Shown here piece by piece: positions 45,771 through 56,456 of a DNA stretch of 64,000 nt. The DNA is from Cryptomeria japonica. Taxonomy: Eukaryota; Streptophyta; Pinopsida; Cupressales; Cupressaceae. The stretch spans positions 815,960,396-816,024,395 of the forward strand of contig NC_081414.1 of NCBI RefSeq assembly GCF_030272615.1, in the 5' to 3' direction. Below the pieces are notes generated by a model. It was not told where the DNA came from, did not search any database, and saw nothing but the letters and a program-made list of their open reading frames with translations. Each line of letters starts with the position of its first letter. Positions within the stretch are counted from its first letter, which is position 1. The position numbers were made by a program, and so were the translations under genes.

Positions 45771-47678
45771 TTACACAAAATCCAAAAAAATCGAAAAACC
45801 ATCGAAAATCACCCAAAAAACATGACAACACCTTGTACATATTCATCCGATCAGATACAAAATACTCACACAAATGACCATTTACCAAACAACCACACAA
45901 TCCACATCAACAATCCAAAACTGTCTTTAAAACAAGGATGCATCCTTCCTTACCAAAACAAAGACAAGATGACATTTTCTTTGACAAGAAAATTATGTTA
46001 AGCTATCAAATGCTTGGTTGATTCGTGAATAATTCATTTGTTTATCTGTATCGGGATCTTTCAGCATTGTTTTGTATCGTTTGCGCATTATTTCCGATGA
46101 AGTACTGGGGCATGTACTAATGGTGTCTACGTGGGAAGTTCACTAAGCTACGTGATCTTATGCCAAATGCATTCATAGATCACTACGGCTTGCTGACTAC
46201 AGCGTATACCTCGACCATATGAGCATGAACCATTACCAAGGATCCATATTCTTTTATTCTTTATGTATATACTATTTGTTTACAGGTACAATGCTCATTC
46301 TTTGGTTCCTCCTCATCCAATTTGGATAAAGGTTTTTATTTCTTAGTACGGTATGCACTTGTCTCAGGATATGATCAGCCTAAGATCAAGGAGGACGATC
46401 CAAGTCATGCATGAACGGAGATAATCCTTGTCTGTTCTGCAAGCAATACTCAGGTCAACTTGATCCATTATATCAAGTTGCTTGTATTAACTTGCTATAT
46501 CAAAATCCATGTAAGAAATACTCTGGTCATCTTGAATCTTTATGTCAAGTTGCTTGTATTTTCTTACAACATTTTAAAGCTCAATGATGAAAAATAAAGC
46601 ACCATGGATCATCATTTCATCTCATCTGTATATATTGCATTTCATTGCATTCCATCCATCCATACATTCATAAATAGCTGCATATCATTCATACATAGTA
46701 ATGACAATGGATACTCTATTTTCCTCTTCTTCCATAGGAATGAGTCATAGGTCCTCCATTTCTTCTAACATCGAACCCCCCCAACCCTCCCCATCTCAAC
46801 AATCAGCATCACATACCCTACATCATGTCCCAATCAACCTAATCAAGCCACGTTCATCACCATCCATCTCTAATAGGAGGGATTGTGTTTCCCATCCTCA
46901 TTCATCCACAAAATTAAGCCAGTTACTCTATCTACACAGATACATCGACTCCCACACACCTAGACTATCAACAGATACTCTGATCAAGTATCTTCGGGTC
47001 TCAACAGGTAATCGATCATGGTAATCCTAGACTACATCAGGCATTTATCACAATGACCTAGTCTCAACGGGGTTGCCATGATTCCCCACAACCATCCATC
47101 ACACGCACATACTATCAATTGATCAACCAATCAAACACAATCCAACGGACAATTACATCAATTGTCTACGTCTCAACGAGTATTTTGCTTCATATACCTT
47201 GACTTCATCGGGCAATTACATCAATTGTCTAAGTCACCATCAGGTCACTTTGATTCACTTACTCAGACTTTATCATGTCCAAGCGACCAACTGACATCAA
47301 CTGTCACGCTTTGACTTGACCGGGGCAATTAAACCGATTGCACCAGATTGTCCAACCAATTTTGATCAATTGTATAGCATCAATCCAAACCCCACACTAC
47401 ATCTGCTATGTATCTCTTGCATGACCTCAGGGTATTCGTTGGCTTGTTGTTTCTCCGCATTCACTCTATTTTTCTTCCATTCTTTCACTGTTGTTGCTAA
47501 TTTCTTCTATTCTACCTCCCCTCCACTTTTCATTCTTTTTCGAGAGATCGCCCGATTTTTCAAAAAAAATCGGCCCATCTCTCGAGGGGGCATACCACCC
47601 ATTAAATTTACATTTTATGGGGCATTTCTTCACACCTATTTTTCTTTCTTTGAAACGACGCGATAAACCGCACCGTCT
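45771..47678. other. E2 3' untranslated region
   Basis: No convincing ORF. The segment 46,960-47,340 holds a loose repeat based on 'ggcaattacatcaattgtct' and 'ctcaacggg'. It carries no antisense plant-mobile-domain relic, unlike E1. Confidence 0.55.
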
Positions 47679-47692
47679 CAAAGAGGGGCAAA
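47679..47692 (+). other. E2 polypurine tract
   Basis: AAAGAGGGGCAAA directly before the 3' LTR. Confidence 0.8.
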
Positions 47693-49563
47693 TGTAGTCA
47701 CATAAATCTGTCCACTTGATTAAATGAATACTTAGTATTTATTTGATTATTTAACCATCAATTAATAATTAATTAAATTAATATATTTAATTAATTCATC
47801 TTAACCCTCTTCTCCTATTAATTAAATAAATTATTCAATTTATTTGATTTAATTCACTTAACCAAATTCAGACCATTAATTAAATAAATAAATCATATTT
47901 ATTTAATTAAATCTTCTCTCACATTTAAATAAATTAATATTTATTTAAAACCCCCAAAATCCCACCTCTCACATTTAAATAAATAAATCATTTATTTAAA
48001 ATCACCTTTATCCTCCACCCACTTGCATTTTCCTACAAATACAAGTTGCACAATTATTTTAAATAAATCATTTATTTAAATCACCTTTATCCTCCACCCA
48101 CTTGTATTTTCTTACAAAAGCAAGTTGCACAACTATTTTTAAATTATTTATTTAAAATCCTATTTATCCTCACCCACTTGAAACCTTTAATGGTTTCCCT
48201 TAAAGTAGTCAAACTTGATGGCTTTAAAGTCTTCAAACTTGATGGCTTCCTTCTATAGTCTTCTTAAGACTTTAATGGTTTTCCTTAAAGTCTTCAAGCC
48301 TTTAATGGTTTCCCTCAAAGTCTTCAAGCATTTTAATGCTTTATCTTCATTTTTCTCATTTAAATAAATTAATATTTATTTGAATATTTATCCAAATGCA
48401 AATTACACCATTTAATTGAAATAAATGATTTTATTTTAATTGAAAATACCAAAATTTCTCCCACTTGCATTTTCCTACAAAATCCACTTGTATGCCTAAA
48501 CCCCTTCTAAATTCTTCTAAACCCTTCCTAATTAGCCTAATCCATCCCCTAAATATTGTCACATTCCTAAGCAAATTGGAGTCACTTCTCAAAGACTCCA
48601 AAGTCTTTGAAAAGCAATTAATGCTTTGTGTGTTCAACAAATTAACCCTCAAAGTCTTGGATAACCTTTGAAAGCTTCCAACCTTCAACCACTAAATGGC
48701 TCAAAGTCTTGGATAACCTTTGAAAGCTTTCAACCTTCAACCACTTAATCCCCAAAGTCTCCAATAACCATTAATGGTTAATTCAACCCTCCCACATGGT
48801 TAAAACATTTGTTTTGACTCAACCTCTACCCAACCCAAAGGTCTCATCAAGCCTTTAATGCTTTGACCATGATTATCTCTTAAACATTTGCACAAAGGTT
48901 TATCCTTGGATTAACTCTTAATCCAGTGGGTAATCTTAATTTAGACTTGACCCTTACCTTCTAGATAACCATGAGGTCTTCTCAGGCCTTTAATGCCTCC
49001 AACCTCTTCTCTCAACCCAATCCTATGTTGACACTTGTCACCATTTTATTGGTGCCAATTGTGCACATGGATCCCCAACTTTCAAACTTGGCCCTTGATT
49101 AAACCATTCAATCTTAACCCTTCATTTCCCCATTTCTTCTATAAATAGAACCCTTCTCCTCAAGCAAAAGGAGAAGCATTTTAGAGTATTGTTGTTATAC
49201 TGGCATTAGCATAGAGCTTTTTCATAGCATCACTATCTACTCTAGCATAGTATTTAGCTTTTTCATTTCATATTTGAAGCTTAGTATTAAATCTCAATCC
49301 TCCATAAGCATCCATAGTGCAAAAAGCTGCTGAGAGCTACACTCATTTGGGACTTGGAGAGGAGAGGAACAAGGGAGGAGCAACTATGAGCATCTTGATT
49401 AGCTATTTCATTTTATGTTTATATGCTTTCTATTTCATGCTTAATATCTCTCTTGATATGCCTGTTTAGGATAATCTTTTGTTGCTAACACTAACGTTTG
49501 TTTCTTGTGCTCTTGTGTGTGTTGCCATCAAACAGATTTTCTAATCCTTTTTGCAGAGCATCA
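47693..49563 (+). repeat. E2 3' LTR
   Basis: 1,871 bases, same ends as the 5' LTR. TATAAATA lies at 49,140-49,147. Confidence 0.95.
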
Positions 49564-49568
49564 GTTCT
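49564..49568. repeat. Target-site duplication of E2 (right)
   Basis: GTTCT, matching 35,400-35,404. Confidence 0.9.
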
Positions 49569-49655
49569 TATGTCAAATAATTTCTTCATGCGTTGCCTTT
49601 GTCTTTCCTTTTTAGCCTCTCATTCTTCCACCGCTCCTTGCTTGTTCTTTCCCAT
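49564..49655 (-). pseudogene. Transposase-like gene copy A, first coding exon
   Basis: The minus-strand ATG at 49,653-49,655 begins MGKNKQGAVEE, then a TGA where copy B has CGA, then EAKKERQRQRMKKLFDIRT up to the E2 insertion. It aligns base for base with 54,722-54,813. A 5' leader intron donor (GTAAGTG at 49,851-49,857, minus strand) is kept, but the acceptor AG just before the exon is changed to AT. This is a pseudogene even without the insertions. Confidence 0.75.
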
Positions 49656-50086
49656 CGTTAATACTGGTTGTCATAAATAGAATCATGTTACATATATATG
49701 TAAACAAAAGTTCTTAAACAATCAAATAACCATAAAATTGAGCATAATCATTATTTTTTAAAATCAAAACTATTAAACAATCACAATAACATTGACCAAA
49801 CTAATAAGAACAACAATTCAATCATTTGAAATCATGCAAAAGAAAAAATTCACTTACTTCTACATATAAAATTGTCACAGAAGCACAGTAACAGTTGCAG
49901 TGGGGCCTTCAATGACCTCAAAAACTTCTTTTGAGGTGGTTGAGGCTATTGGGAAACTAAAAGTATGTACAAGAACCGCGTACTTGGTATGTTCAGTAAC
50001 CTCGTGCATTCTTTTAGTCCCTAAAAATGCTCAATAGACCAACGTCCATATTCCCAGTACCCTGTACGTGCTTTTAACTTATCAAA
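49656..50086 (-). other. 5' leader of copy A
   Basis: Colinear in inverse with 54,370-54,721 ahead of copy B, including 'cctcaaaagaagtttttgag'. It holds degenerate copies of the CGCGTACGCGGT motif near 49,978 and 50,063. Confidence 0.65.
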
Positions 50087-50128
50087 ATCTTGTACACATT
50101 ACTTGTAGTAAAGAAAATTTGAAGTAAA

Positions 50129-50174
<46 letters not shown>

Positions 50175-50274
50175 AGAGAAAGGGGGGGAGGGAGAGAAAG
50201 GGGGGGAGGGAGAGAGGGAGATGGAGAGGGATGGAGAGAGAGAGAGAGGGGGGAGAGAGATAGAGAGGGAAATA

Positions 50275-50323
<49 letters not shown>

Positions 50324-50577
50324 GATCTTGTACACATTACTTGTAGTAAAGAAAATTTGAAGTAAAATGGAGAGAGAGAGAGAGAGAGAGAGGGAGGGAG
50401 AGAAAGGGGGGGAGGGAGATGGAGAGGGATGGAGAGAGAGAGAGGGGGGAGAGAGATAGAGAGGGAAATAGAGGGAGATAGAGAGAGAGAGAGAGAGAGG
50501 GAGAGGGAGAGGCGGAGGAGAAAGGGGGAGAGGGAGAGAGTGAGAGAGAGGATGGAAAAGGTAGGGAGGGAGACGGA

Positions 50578-50658
<81 letters not shown>

Positions 50659-50660
50659 CA
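50087..50660. repeat. GA-rich microsatellite block with a duplicated anchor
   Basis: (GA)n and (GGGA)n tracts at 50,132-50,320 and 50,370-50,570, a (CA)n run at 50,580-50,617 and (GA)n to about 50,657. The 43-base anchor beginning 'atcttgtacacattact' occurs at 50,087 and again at 50,325, so the block arose in part by duplication. Open frames here are low-complexity artefacts. Confidence 0.9.
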
Positions 50661-50689
50661 AATTAAGGACATTTCATTGTCTTTTGTTT

Positions 50690-51100
50690 TATAATATATT
50701 GGCAGGTGAACGGGTCAGATGTTTTTCAGGCCATGTTTGTAGGGGATCTAATGGTTCAAAAGAAAGGAGTAATTGTGATAAAGGAGGTGGGAGATAAGAT
50801 TATTGTGTTCCAAGTGGTATATAATGAGATGGGTAAACAAAATATAGTGATGAAAAAGGTGAGAGGAGAAAGTATTGTGTTTCAGGTTGCAGGTTTCATG
50901 GAGAACGAAAGAGTAGAAATGATAGTGGAGGAGGTAGGAGGAGAAAGCTTGAAAGTGTTTCTGAATTTTCTCTACACAAGAAAAGTGGGTGATAATGAAA
51001 TTTTTGCCAATTATAAACAACTTGTGAGGCTTGCAGCTAATTTTCAAATAAAGAAGTTATTTACCAAGTTGAATTTGTGTATGGATGAGGTATGGAGGAA
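50690..51100 (+). pseudogene. BTB/POZ-like exon relic
   Basis: The open frame, with no proper ATG, begins after an intron-acceptor-like 'attggcag' and reads GSDVFQAMFVGDLMVQ, then GESLKVFLNFLYTRKV, then YKQLVRLAANFQIKKLFTKL. These match in order the BTB/POZ core: VF.AMF, then F..FLY, then L..AA..+.I..L. In between, a segment around VFQVV / VFQVAG looks internally duplicated. It ends in GA repeats. BTB proteins often act as cullin-3 adaptors, but this piece is likely a captured or stranded exon. It is framed by microsatellites and no other exon is visible. Confidence 0.55.
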
Positions 51101-51138
51101 GGGAGAGAGGGGGAGCATGCTAGTTTGTTATTTTTGTA

Positions 51139-51156
51139 AGCAGTATCGGTACTGCT
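51139..51156. other. Small perfect inverted repeat, first of three
   Basis: AGCAGTA-TCGG-TACTGCT. Related copies are at 51,462-51,475 (TAGTA-TTGG-TACTA) and 52,329-52,344 (GCAGT ... ACTGC), each in the same flank 'ataatggttcatctt'. Confidence 0.65.
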
Positions 51157-51179
51157 TTTTATATTGTAATAATGGTTCA

Positions 51180-51601
51180 TCTTGCCACCTTAGGACACCA
51201 TATGACCCCTTAGGACATCATATGCTCCTAATGGGTCATGTGGTGTGCTAAGGGGTCACATGATGTCATTAGGTGTTATGTGGGGTCCTAAGGGAGGGAG
51301 GGAGGGAGAGAGAGAGAGAGAGGGGGGGATGGGAAAGTAAGGGAGATAAAGGGGGTAGGGAGAGACAAAGAGTGGGGAGGGAGAGAAGAAGAGAGAGAGA
51401 GGGGGATGGGGTATGGAGGAAGCGAGAGAGGGGGAGCATGCTGGTTTGTTATTCCTATAAGTAGTATTGGTACTAATTTTTATATTGTAATAATGGTTCA
51501 TCTTTCCACCTTACGACACTGTAATGCCATCTTGCCATCTTGACCCCTTAGGACATCATATGCTTCTAAAGGGTCATGTGGTGTTATGTGGGGTCCTAAA
51601 G

Positions 51602-51641
<40 letters not shown>

Positions 51642-52460
51642 CCTTAGGAGACCACATGACCCCTTAGAGCACCACATTAGGGTTATATGGTGTCGTTAGG
51701 GGTCATATTATGTCCTAAGGGGTCATATTGTGTCCTATGGTCCCTCAGGACACCATATGGTGTCATTATGGGTCGTATGGTGTCTTTAGGCTCATATGGT
51801 ATCTTGTGACCCCTTAGGATACCATATGACCCCGTAGGTGTCGTTAGAGGTCATATTGTGTCCTATGACCCCTTTGGACACCATATGACCCCTTACGACA
51901 CCATACGGTATCGTTATGGGACGTATGTTGTCCTTAGGGGTCATATGGTATCATGTGACCCCTTAGTACACCATATGACCCCTTAGGTGTCGTTATGGGT
52001 CATATTGTGTTATAAGGGGTCATATTGTGTCATATGAACCCTTAGGACACCATATGAACCCTTAGGTGTCGTTAGAGGTCATATCATGTCCTAATGGGTC
52101 ATATAATGTCCTATGACCCCTTAGGACACCATATGACCCCTTAAGTGTTGTTATGGTTCATAATGTGTCCTTAGGGGTCATATTGTGTCCTACGACCCCT
52201 TAAGACACCATATGACCCCTTATGACACCATATGGTGTCGTTATGGGTCGTATGGTGTTTTAAGGGGTAATATGGTGTCCTATGACCCTTGGGACACCAT
52301 ATGGCCCCTTAGGTGTCAAATTTTGTAAGCAGTATTGGCACTGCATTTTATTTTATAATAATGGTTCATCTTGCCACCTCAAGACACCGTATGACCCCTT
52401 AGGAAATCATATGCTTGTAAAGGGTCATGTGGTGTTATGTGGGGTCCTAAGGGAGGGTAA
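51180..52460. repeat. Palindrome-rich minisatellite
   Basis: A long array built on 'gaccccttaggacaccatat' and its inverse. CCTTAGG/CCTAAGG and CATATG palindromes recur throughout; GACACCATATGGTGTC (16-base palindrome) is perfect near 51,750 and 52,222. Unit length is irregular because direct and inverted units alternate. Confidence 0.85.
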
Positions 52461-53569
52461 GTGCATAAAGATGGTGGTCAAAAAGGGGGGTATAAGTGAA
52501 CACTTTTTTTCTGAAATCAGGTGAACCTGAACTTAGAGGCAAAATTTGAAAGTCATCCACTCAAGATATGAAGATAATCAAAGAACAAATATTGTAGTAC
52601 TCTAAATCTAGTTTCCAAACTACTAAACTTTTTCAAAATTGGATAAGATTAAGGGGGTCAAATCCTTCACGCATGAAAAACTGACCCTGTTTTTTTTCTA
52701 AAAAACATAACATTGTGTCTGACGTGCGCATCAAAAAAGTCATAGTTAGATTTAGTATTTTGACAAATCCTTTGGTAGAAAGATAGTTAAGAGTGTGCAC
52801 TAGAAGATGTGTATTTTTTTGTAATTTTTTGTTGAGTGTTTTTTTTTTAATGATTTTTCCAATCGAGCACATCCTGAAAATTTGGTACCTATTCGTGCGT
52901 GAAGCATAAGTTGCACTAAACAAATCGAAAATACAATTATTTTTTTTTAAATTGTAAAGAATCAAGTGCACTACAATAATATATAAAAAAAATTAAATTT
53001 GGATATGTATATCAAAAGTTATTCAAAAATGGTGCACCTATGTCTATGAGAACTATGGAGACACTAGTAAAAGGAATTCAATAATAATATGTTATTGTTG
53101 TTCAAATTGAAAAAAAATTATATGGTTAGAAAACTCAGAAGATGGGTGAAAATACGGTGGCAATTTTAGAAATACCCACTTTATGAAGTGTAAACCTGAT
53201 GATGACAAAGTCGATAAACCAAGTTGATAAAATAAAACACGTCAAAAATGAGAGAAATGAAGGGAAATCAAAATTCCAATCCGTAGCTTTGTCATCCAAG
53301 CCTATTTCCAAGCCTAAAAAGTCAAAAGCACGTACGGGGTATTTATAGTGTAAGAAGCGCATACGCGCGTGTTTCCCATTAAACAACACATACGCGCTAT
53401 TGTATAATATGATATTCTATGTATAATATGTGTATATTCATATAATATATGTAATATATAATATGTGTATAATATGACATTGTATATATAATATGTTTAT
53501 ATACATATAATATATTAAACATATATATACACATATAAGTGTATCGTCTCTCCCTCTCAAACGCATACA

Positions 53570-53570
<1 letters not shown>
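52461..53570. other. AT-rich spacer
   Basis: No gene. Near 53,330-53,400 are 'cgcatacgcgcgtg'-type motifs. 53,400-53,545 is a TATAATATGTGTATA-rich stretch. Confidence 0.5.
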
Positions 53571-53626
<56 letters not shown>

Positions 53627-53850
53627 CCCTTCTCCCTTCCTCCATACCCCATCCCTCTTTCTCTTCTTATCTCCCTCCATACCCCACTGCAACTGTGTCT
53701 GCACTTCTATAGAAGTAAGTGAATTTATTTCTTATCTGCAACTTCCTCTTTGGTTTTTATCATGTATTCTCTCCCTCCCTCTACCTCTCCCTTCCCCCCA
53801 TGTTATCTCCCTCTCTCCCTCTCCCCTCTCCTCTCCCTCTCTCTCCCTCT

Positions 53851-53906
<56 letters not shown>

Positions 53907-54031
53907 TCCCTCCTTCCCTCTCTCCCTCTCTCTACCTTCCCTCCCCCTCTTCTCTCCCTCTCTCCCTCTCTCTACCTCTCCCTTCCCCCCATGTTCTCTC
54001 CCTCTCTCCCTCTCTCTCCCTCTCCCCTCTC

Positions 54032-54070
<39 letters not shown>

Positions 54071-54225
54071 TCCCTCTCCCCTCTCCTCTCCCTCTCTCCC
54101 CCTCTCCCCTATCCTCTCCATCTCTCCCTCTCTCTCCCTCTCTCCCTTGCCCCTCTCCTCTCCTTCTCTCTCCCTTCCCCCCTCTTCTCTCCCTCTCTCC
54201 CTCTCCCTTCCTCCATACCCTTTCC
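53571..54225. repeat. CT-rich microsatellite block
   Basis: (CT)n at 53,571-53,622 and long (CT)n/(CCCT)n at 53,760-54,225. In inverse it mirrors the GA block at 50,130-50,660. Apparent Ser/Leu/Pro frames are artefacts. Confidence 0.9.
53684..53727 (+). repeat. Relic of the transposase-like 5' leader and splice donor
   Basis: 'ccactgcaactgtgtctgca' followed by 'agaagtaagtgaattt' matches both copy A (inverse of 49,848-49,905) and copy B (54,455-54,510). It is a third, partial copy between two CT tracts. Confidence 0.65.
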
Positions 54226-54248
54226 ATAACTTTTTTAAGGCTTATTAG

Positions 54249-54383
54249 TGCGTACACGGTACTTTTTACTCATAAGCGCGTACACGGTACTTATTACTCA
54301 TAAGCCGAGAATATCGTTGGGCTTGCCAACATTTTATAGCCTAGCAGCGCGTATGCGGTTATCAATGTAGCGCGTACGCGGTT
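54249..54383 (+). promoter_or_regulatory. Four CGCGTAYRCGGT motifs upstream of copy B
   Basis: At 54,249, 54,275, 54,346 and 54,369 the motif reads GTGCGTACACGGTA, GCGCGTACACGGTA, GCGCGTATGCGGTT and GCGCGTACGCGGTT. Such a CpG-rich cluster in AT-rich DNA is unusual. A promoter or transposase-binding array is inferred. Confidence 0.5.
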
Positions 54384-54499
54384 TATAGACATAGTTTTAG
54401 TTGCCCAAGAGCCTCAACAACCTCAAAAGAAGTTTTTGAGGTCGTTGAAGGCCCCATTGGAACTGTGCCTGCACTTCTATCACTGTTGTATACATAAAA

Positions 54500-54704
54500 G
54501 TAAGTGAATTTTTTGTTTTTTGCATGATTTCAAATGATTGAATTGTTGTTTTTATTAGTTTTTTGTTTTTGCATGGTTTCAAATGATTAAATTGTGATTT
54601 TTTAATAGTTTGATTCCAAAAAATAGTGATAAGATGCATACTTATGGTTATTTATTTATTTTTGAACTTTTCTTTACATATATATGTAATATGATTCTAT
54701 TTAG
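54500..54704 (+). other. Probable 5' leader intron of copy B
   Basis: Donor GTAAGTG at 54,500 and acceptor TTAG at 54,701-54,704, 17 bases before the ATG. It is AT-rich. Copy A has the same donor but a ruined acceptor. Confidence 0.55.
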
Positions 54705-54721
54705 GTCAACCAATCTCAACC

Positions 54722-56456
54722 ATGGGAAAGAACAAGCGAGGAACGATGGAACAACGAGAGGCTCAAAAGGAAAGACAAAGGCAGTGTATGAAGAAATTGC
54801 ATGACATAAGAACAATGGGAGAAGAAGGTATGTCAACCTCAACATCTCAATTCGATTTACCAAACGAATATAATGCACCTAATGCAATTGAAGAAGAAAC
54901 ATTTGATAATTTACCGTTTGAACCCAATGCAATTGAAGAAGATACCGCATTGAATAATCAATTAAATGATGAACATATTACACCTTCTCTACTTGATGAA
55001 TTGAATGTACATAATACACCGATGTTAACACCTCCTAGAATCATTCGTAGGAAACCAAAGTATCTAATTGACATTGATGAGAATATATTGAAGTCAATGC
55101 CCAATAAAATGAATGAACGAACTTGTAGGAGAATGGTTAAAAGAATATGGCAAAACAATTTTAAAAACTTAAATCAAACCGCAAGATGTCAATTAATTGT
55201 TCAACTGATTAAAAATTTGAATTTTAGAGAGACAATGAAAATTCTAGGCCTAAGATCATCTGAAAGTAACAGTGAAAGAACTATTGTCAAAAATCTATTT
55301 GATGCATATCAATCCATTGGTTCAAAATCACGTAGTAAAGATTCTAATGCTACTCGACGCGTCACTACATCAACCATAATGAGCAAGAAAATAAAAAAAG
55401 ATCGTTTGATAAGCAAAACAAGTAAGTCATTGAAAGTTAGTAGAACAACATTAAGTAAAGAATTAAAGAGGCAAGAACAAATAGAGGAACCTAACAATAA
55501 TTCTCTTTGGGCATTCTCGGGTAGACTACCACGCAAAGACAAGGTCGTTGTAGATGCACTAAAAACATTAATTGAAATTTTTTGGCATGACAACACAAGA
55601 GTATCACCCAACCAAAGAGATGTTGTTAGAAGGCGAATTGGGTCTAAAAATCGTGAGCCCCATGTGAAACACTATTTGGATAATTTTATGAAAGATTCCT
55701 TCAAAAGTTTCCTCAAATAAAAATTTCTCAAAGATTTTTTGAAATGGCAAAACCTTTTTATATTAAGATTAATCATGTACGCACCACATGTTGTTGTAGG
55801 ATGCATATTGAATTTTCCATGCATTATGATATTTTTCGTCATATTTGTTCTACTTTGCACACTAACGATGTTTTGCAGGAATGTAATATACAAGCACCTC
55901 CTAAGTCGGCAAGAGAATTTATTTCAAGTGTGTTATGTAATAGACATGATGGTTGCATTTATTATAAGATACCTTGTTTGGAGGGTTCTTGTTCTATATG
56001 TGGTGGTTTGCAACGTTTACCAAGATGCATACATTTGGAGAGCACACATGAAATTGGTACAAAACTAGTTTCTTTTGGAAAATACAAGACAGTCACATAT
56101 GGAGTTAAAGATGGAAAAGATTTGAAGAGATGTAAGCTAGTGAAAAATGATATATGTGTAGCTCAATTTATGAAAATGTTTCAAGAGAAACTAGTTTATG
56201 AGTACATAGAGTTTGATGGTTAGATGAGCAATTCAAGTTGTGTAAGGACACATTTCCTCTTGGCACCATTGTCTCTATCGTTGATTTCGCTGAAAAATAT
56301 ACTCTACAACTTCAAAATGAAGTGCAAACCATTAATTATCACTCTACACAAGTTTCTATTTTTGTACACATAGCATTCATGCATGTAGATGATAGCACAG
56401 AGGAGGATAGAAAGGTTGTAAAAGAGTATCACTTCTACATAAGTGATGATCGTACT
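54722..56456 (+). pseudogene. Transposase-like gene copy B, cut by E3
   Basis: First frame 54,722-55,720 (332 residues): basic start MGKNKRGTMEQREAQKERQR, acidic middle, then NERTCRRMVKRIW, RTIVKNLFDAYQSIGSKSR and SKETLKR-like helix-turn-helix style sequence (SKSLKVSRTTLSKELKRQ). A frameshift near 55,720 leads to 55,744-56,223 (MAKPFYIKIN, CNRHDGCIYYKIPCLEGSCS with a Cys cluster), a second near 56,220 to LCKDTFPLGTIVSIVDFAEK, then HSTQVSIFVHIAFMHVD and YHFYISDD, where the E3 LTR starts. DFAEKY and ISDD are in the order and setting of the first two acidic residues of DDE transposases; copy A supplies the C-terminal part. The superfamily is not assigned. Confidence 0.7.

Larger units (their letters stand above)
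35405..49563 (+). mobile_element. E2: young Tat-lineage retrotransposon lacking gag
   Basis: The element is 14,159 bases in plus orientation with two 1,871-base LTRs in which I found one difference by eye (near 36,053 versus 48,341), a perfect GTTCT target duplication, primer site, leader with conserved ORF, long pol and polypurine tract. Aligned to E3, the leader joins directly to sequence just before protease at about 39,926-39,931, so nearly all of gag (about 2.05 kb) is absent. It lies in the first exon of transposase-like copy A, in opposite orientation. Confidence 0.93.

Noticed and set aside
46701-47024. 107-residue Ser/Pro/His-rich frame in the E2 3' region
   Set aside because: Low complexity, no counterpart in E1 and no start context.
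50074-50661. Long Ser/Leu/Val open frames on the minus strand
   Set aside because: They are translations of GA/CA microsatellite, open in several frames at once.
51180-52460. CRISPR-like regular repeats
   Set aside because: Units vary in length and orientation and are palindromic minisatellite in a plant genome; there are no cas genes or unique spacers.
53719-54303. Long Ser/Pro/Leu open frames on the plus strand and charged Arg/Glu frames on the minus strand
   Set aside because: Translations of a CT-rich microsatellite block.
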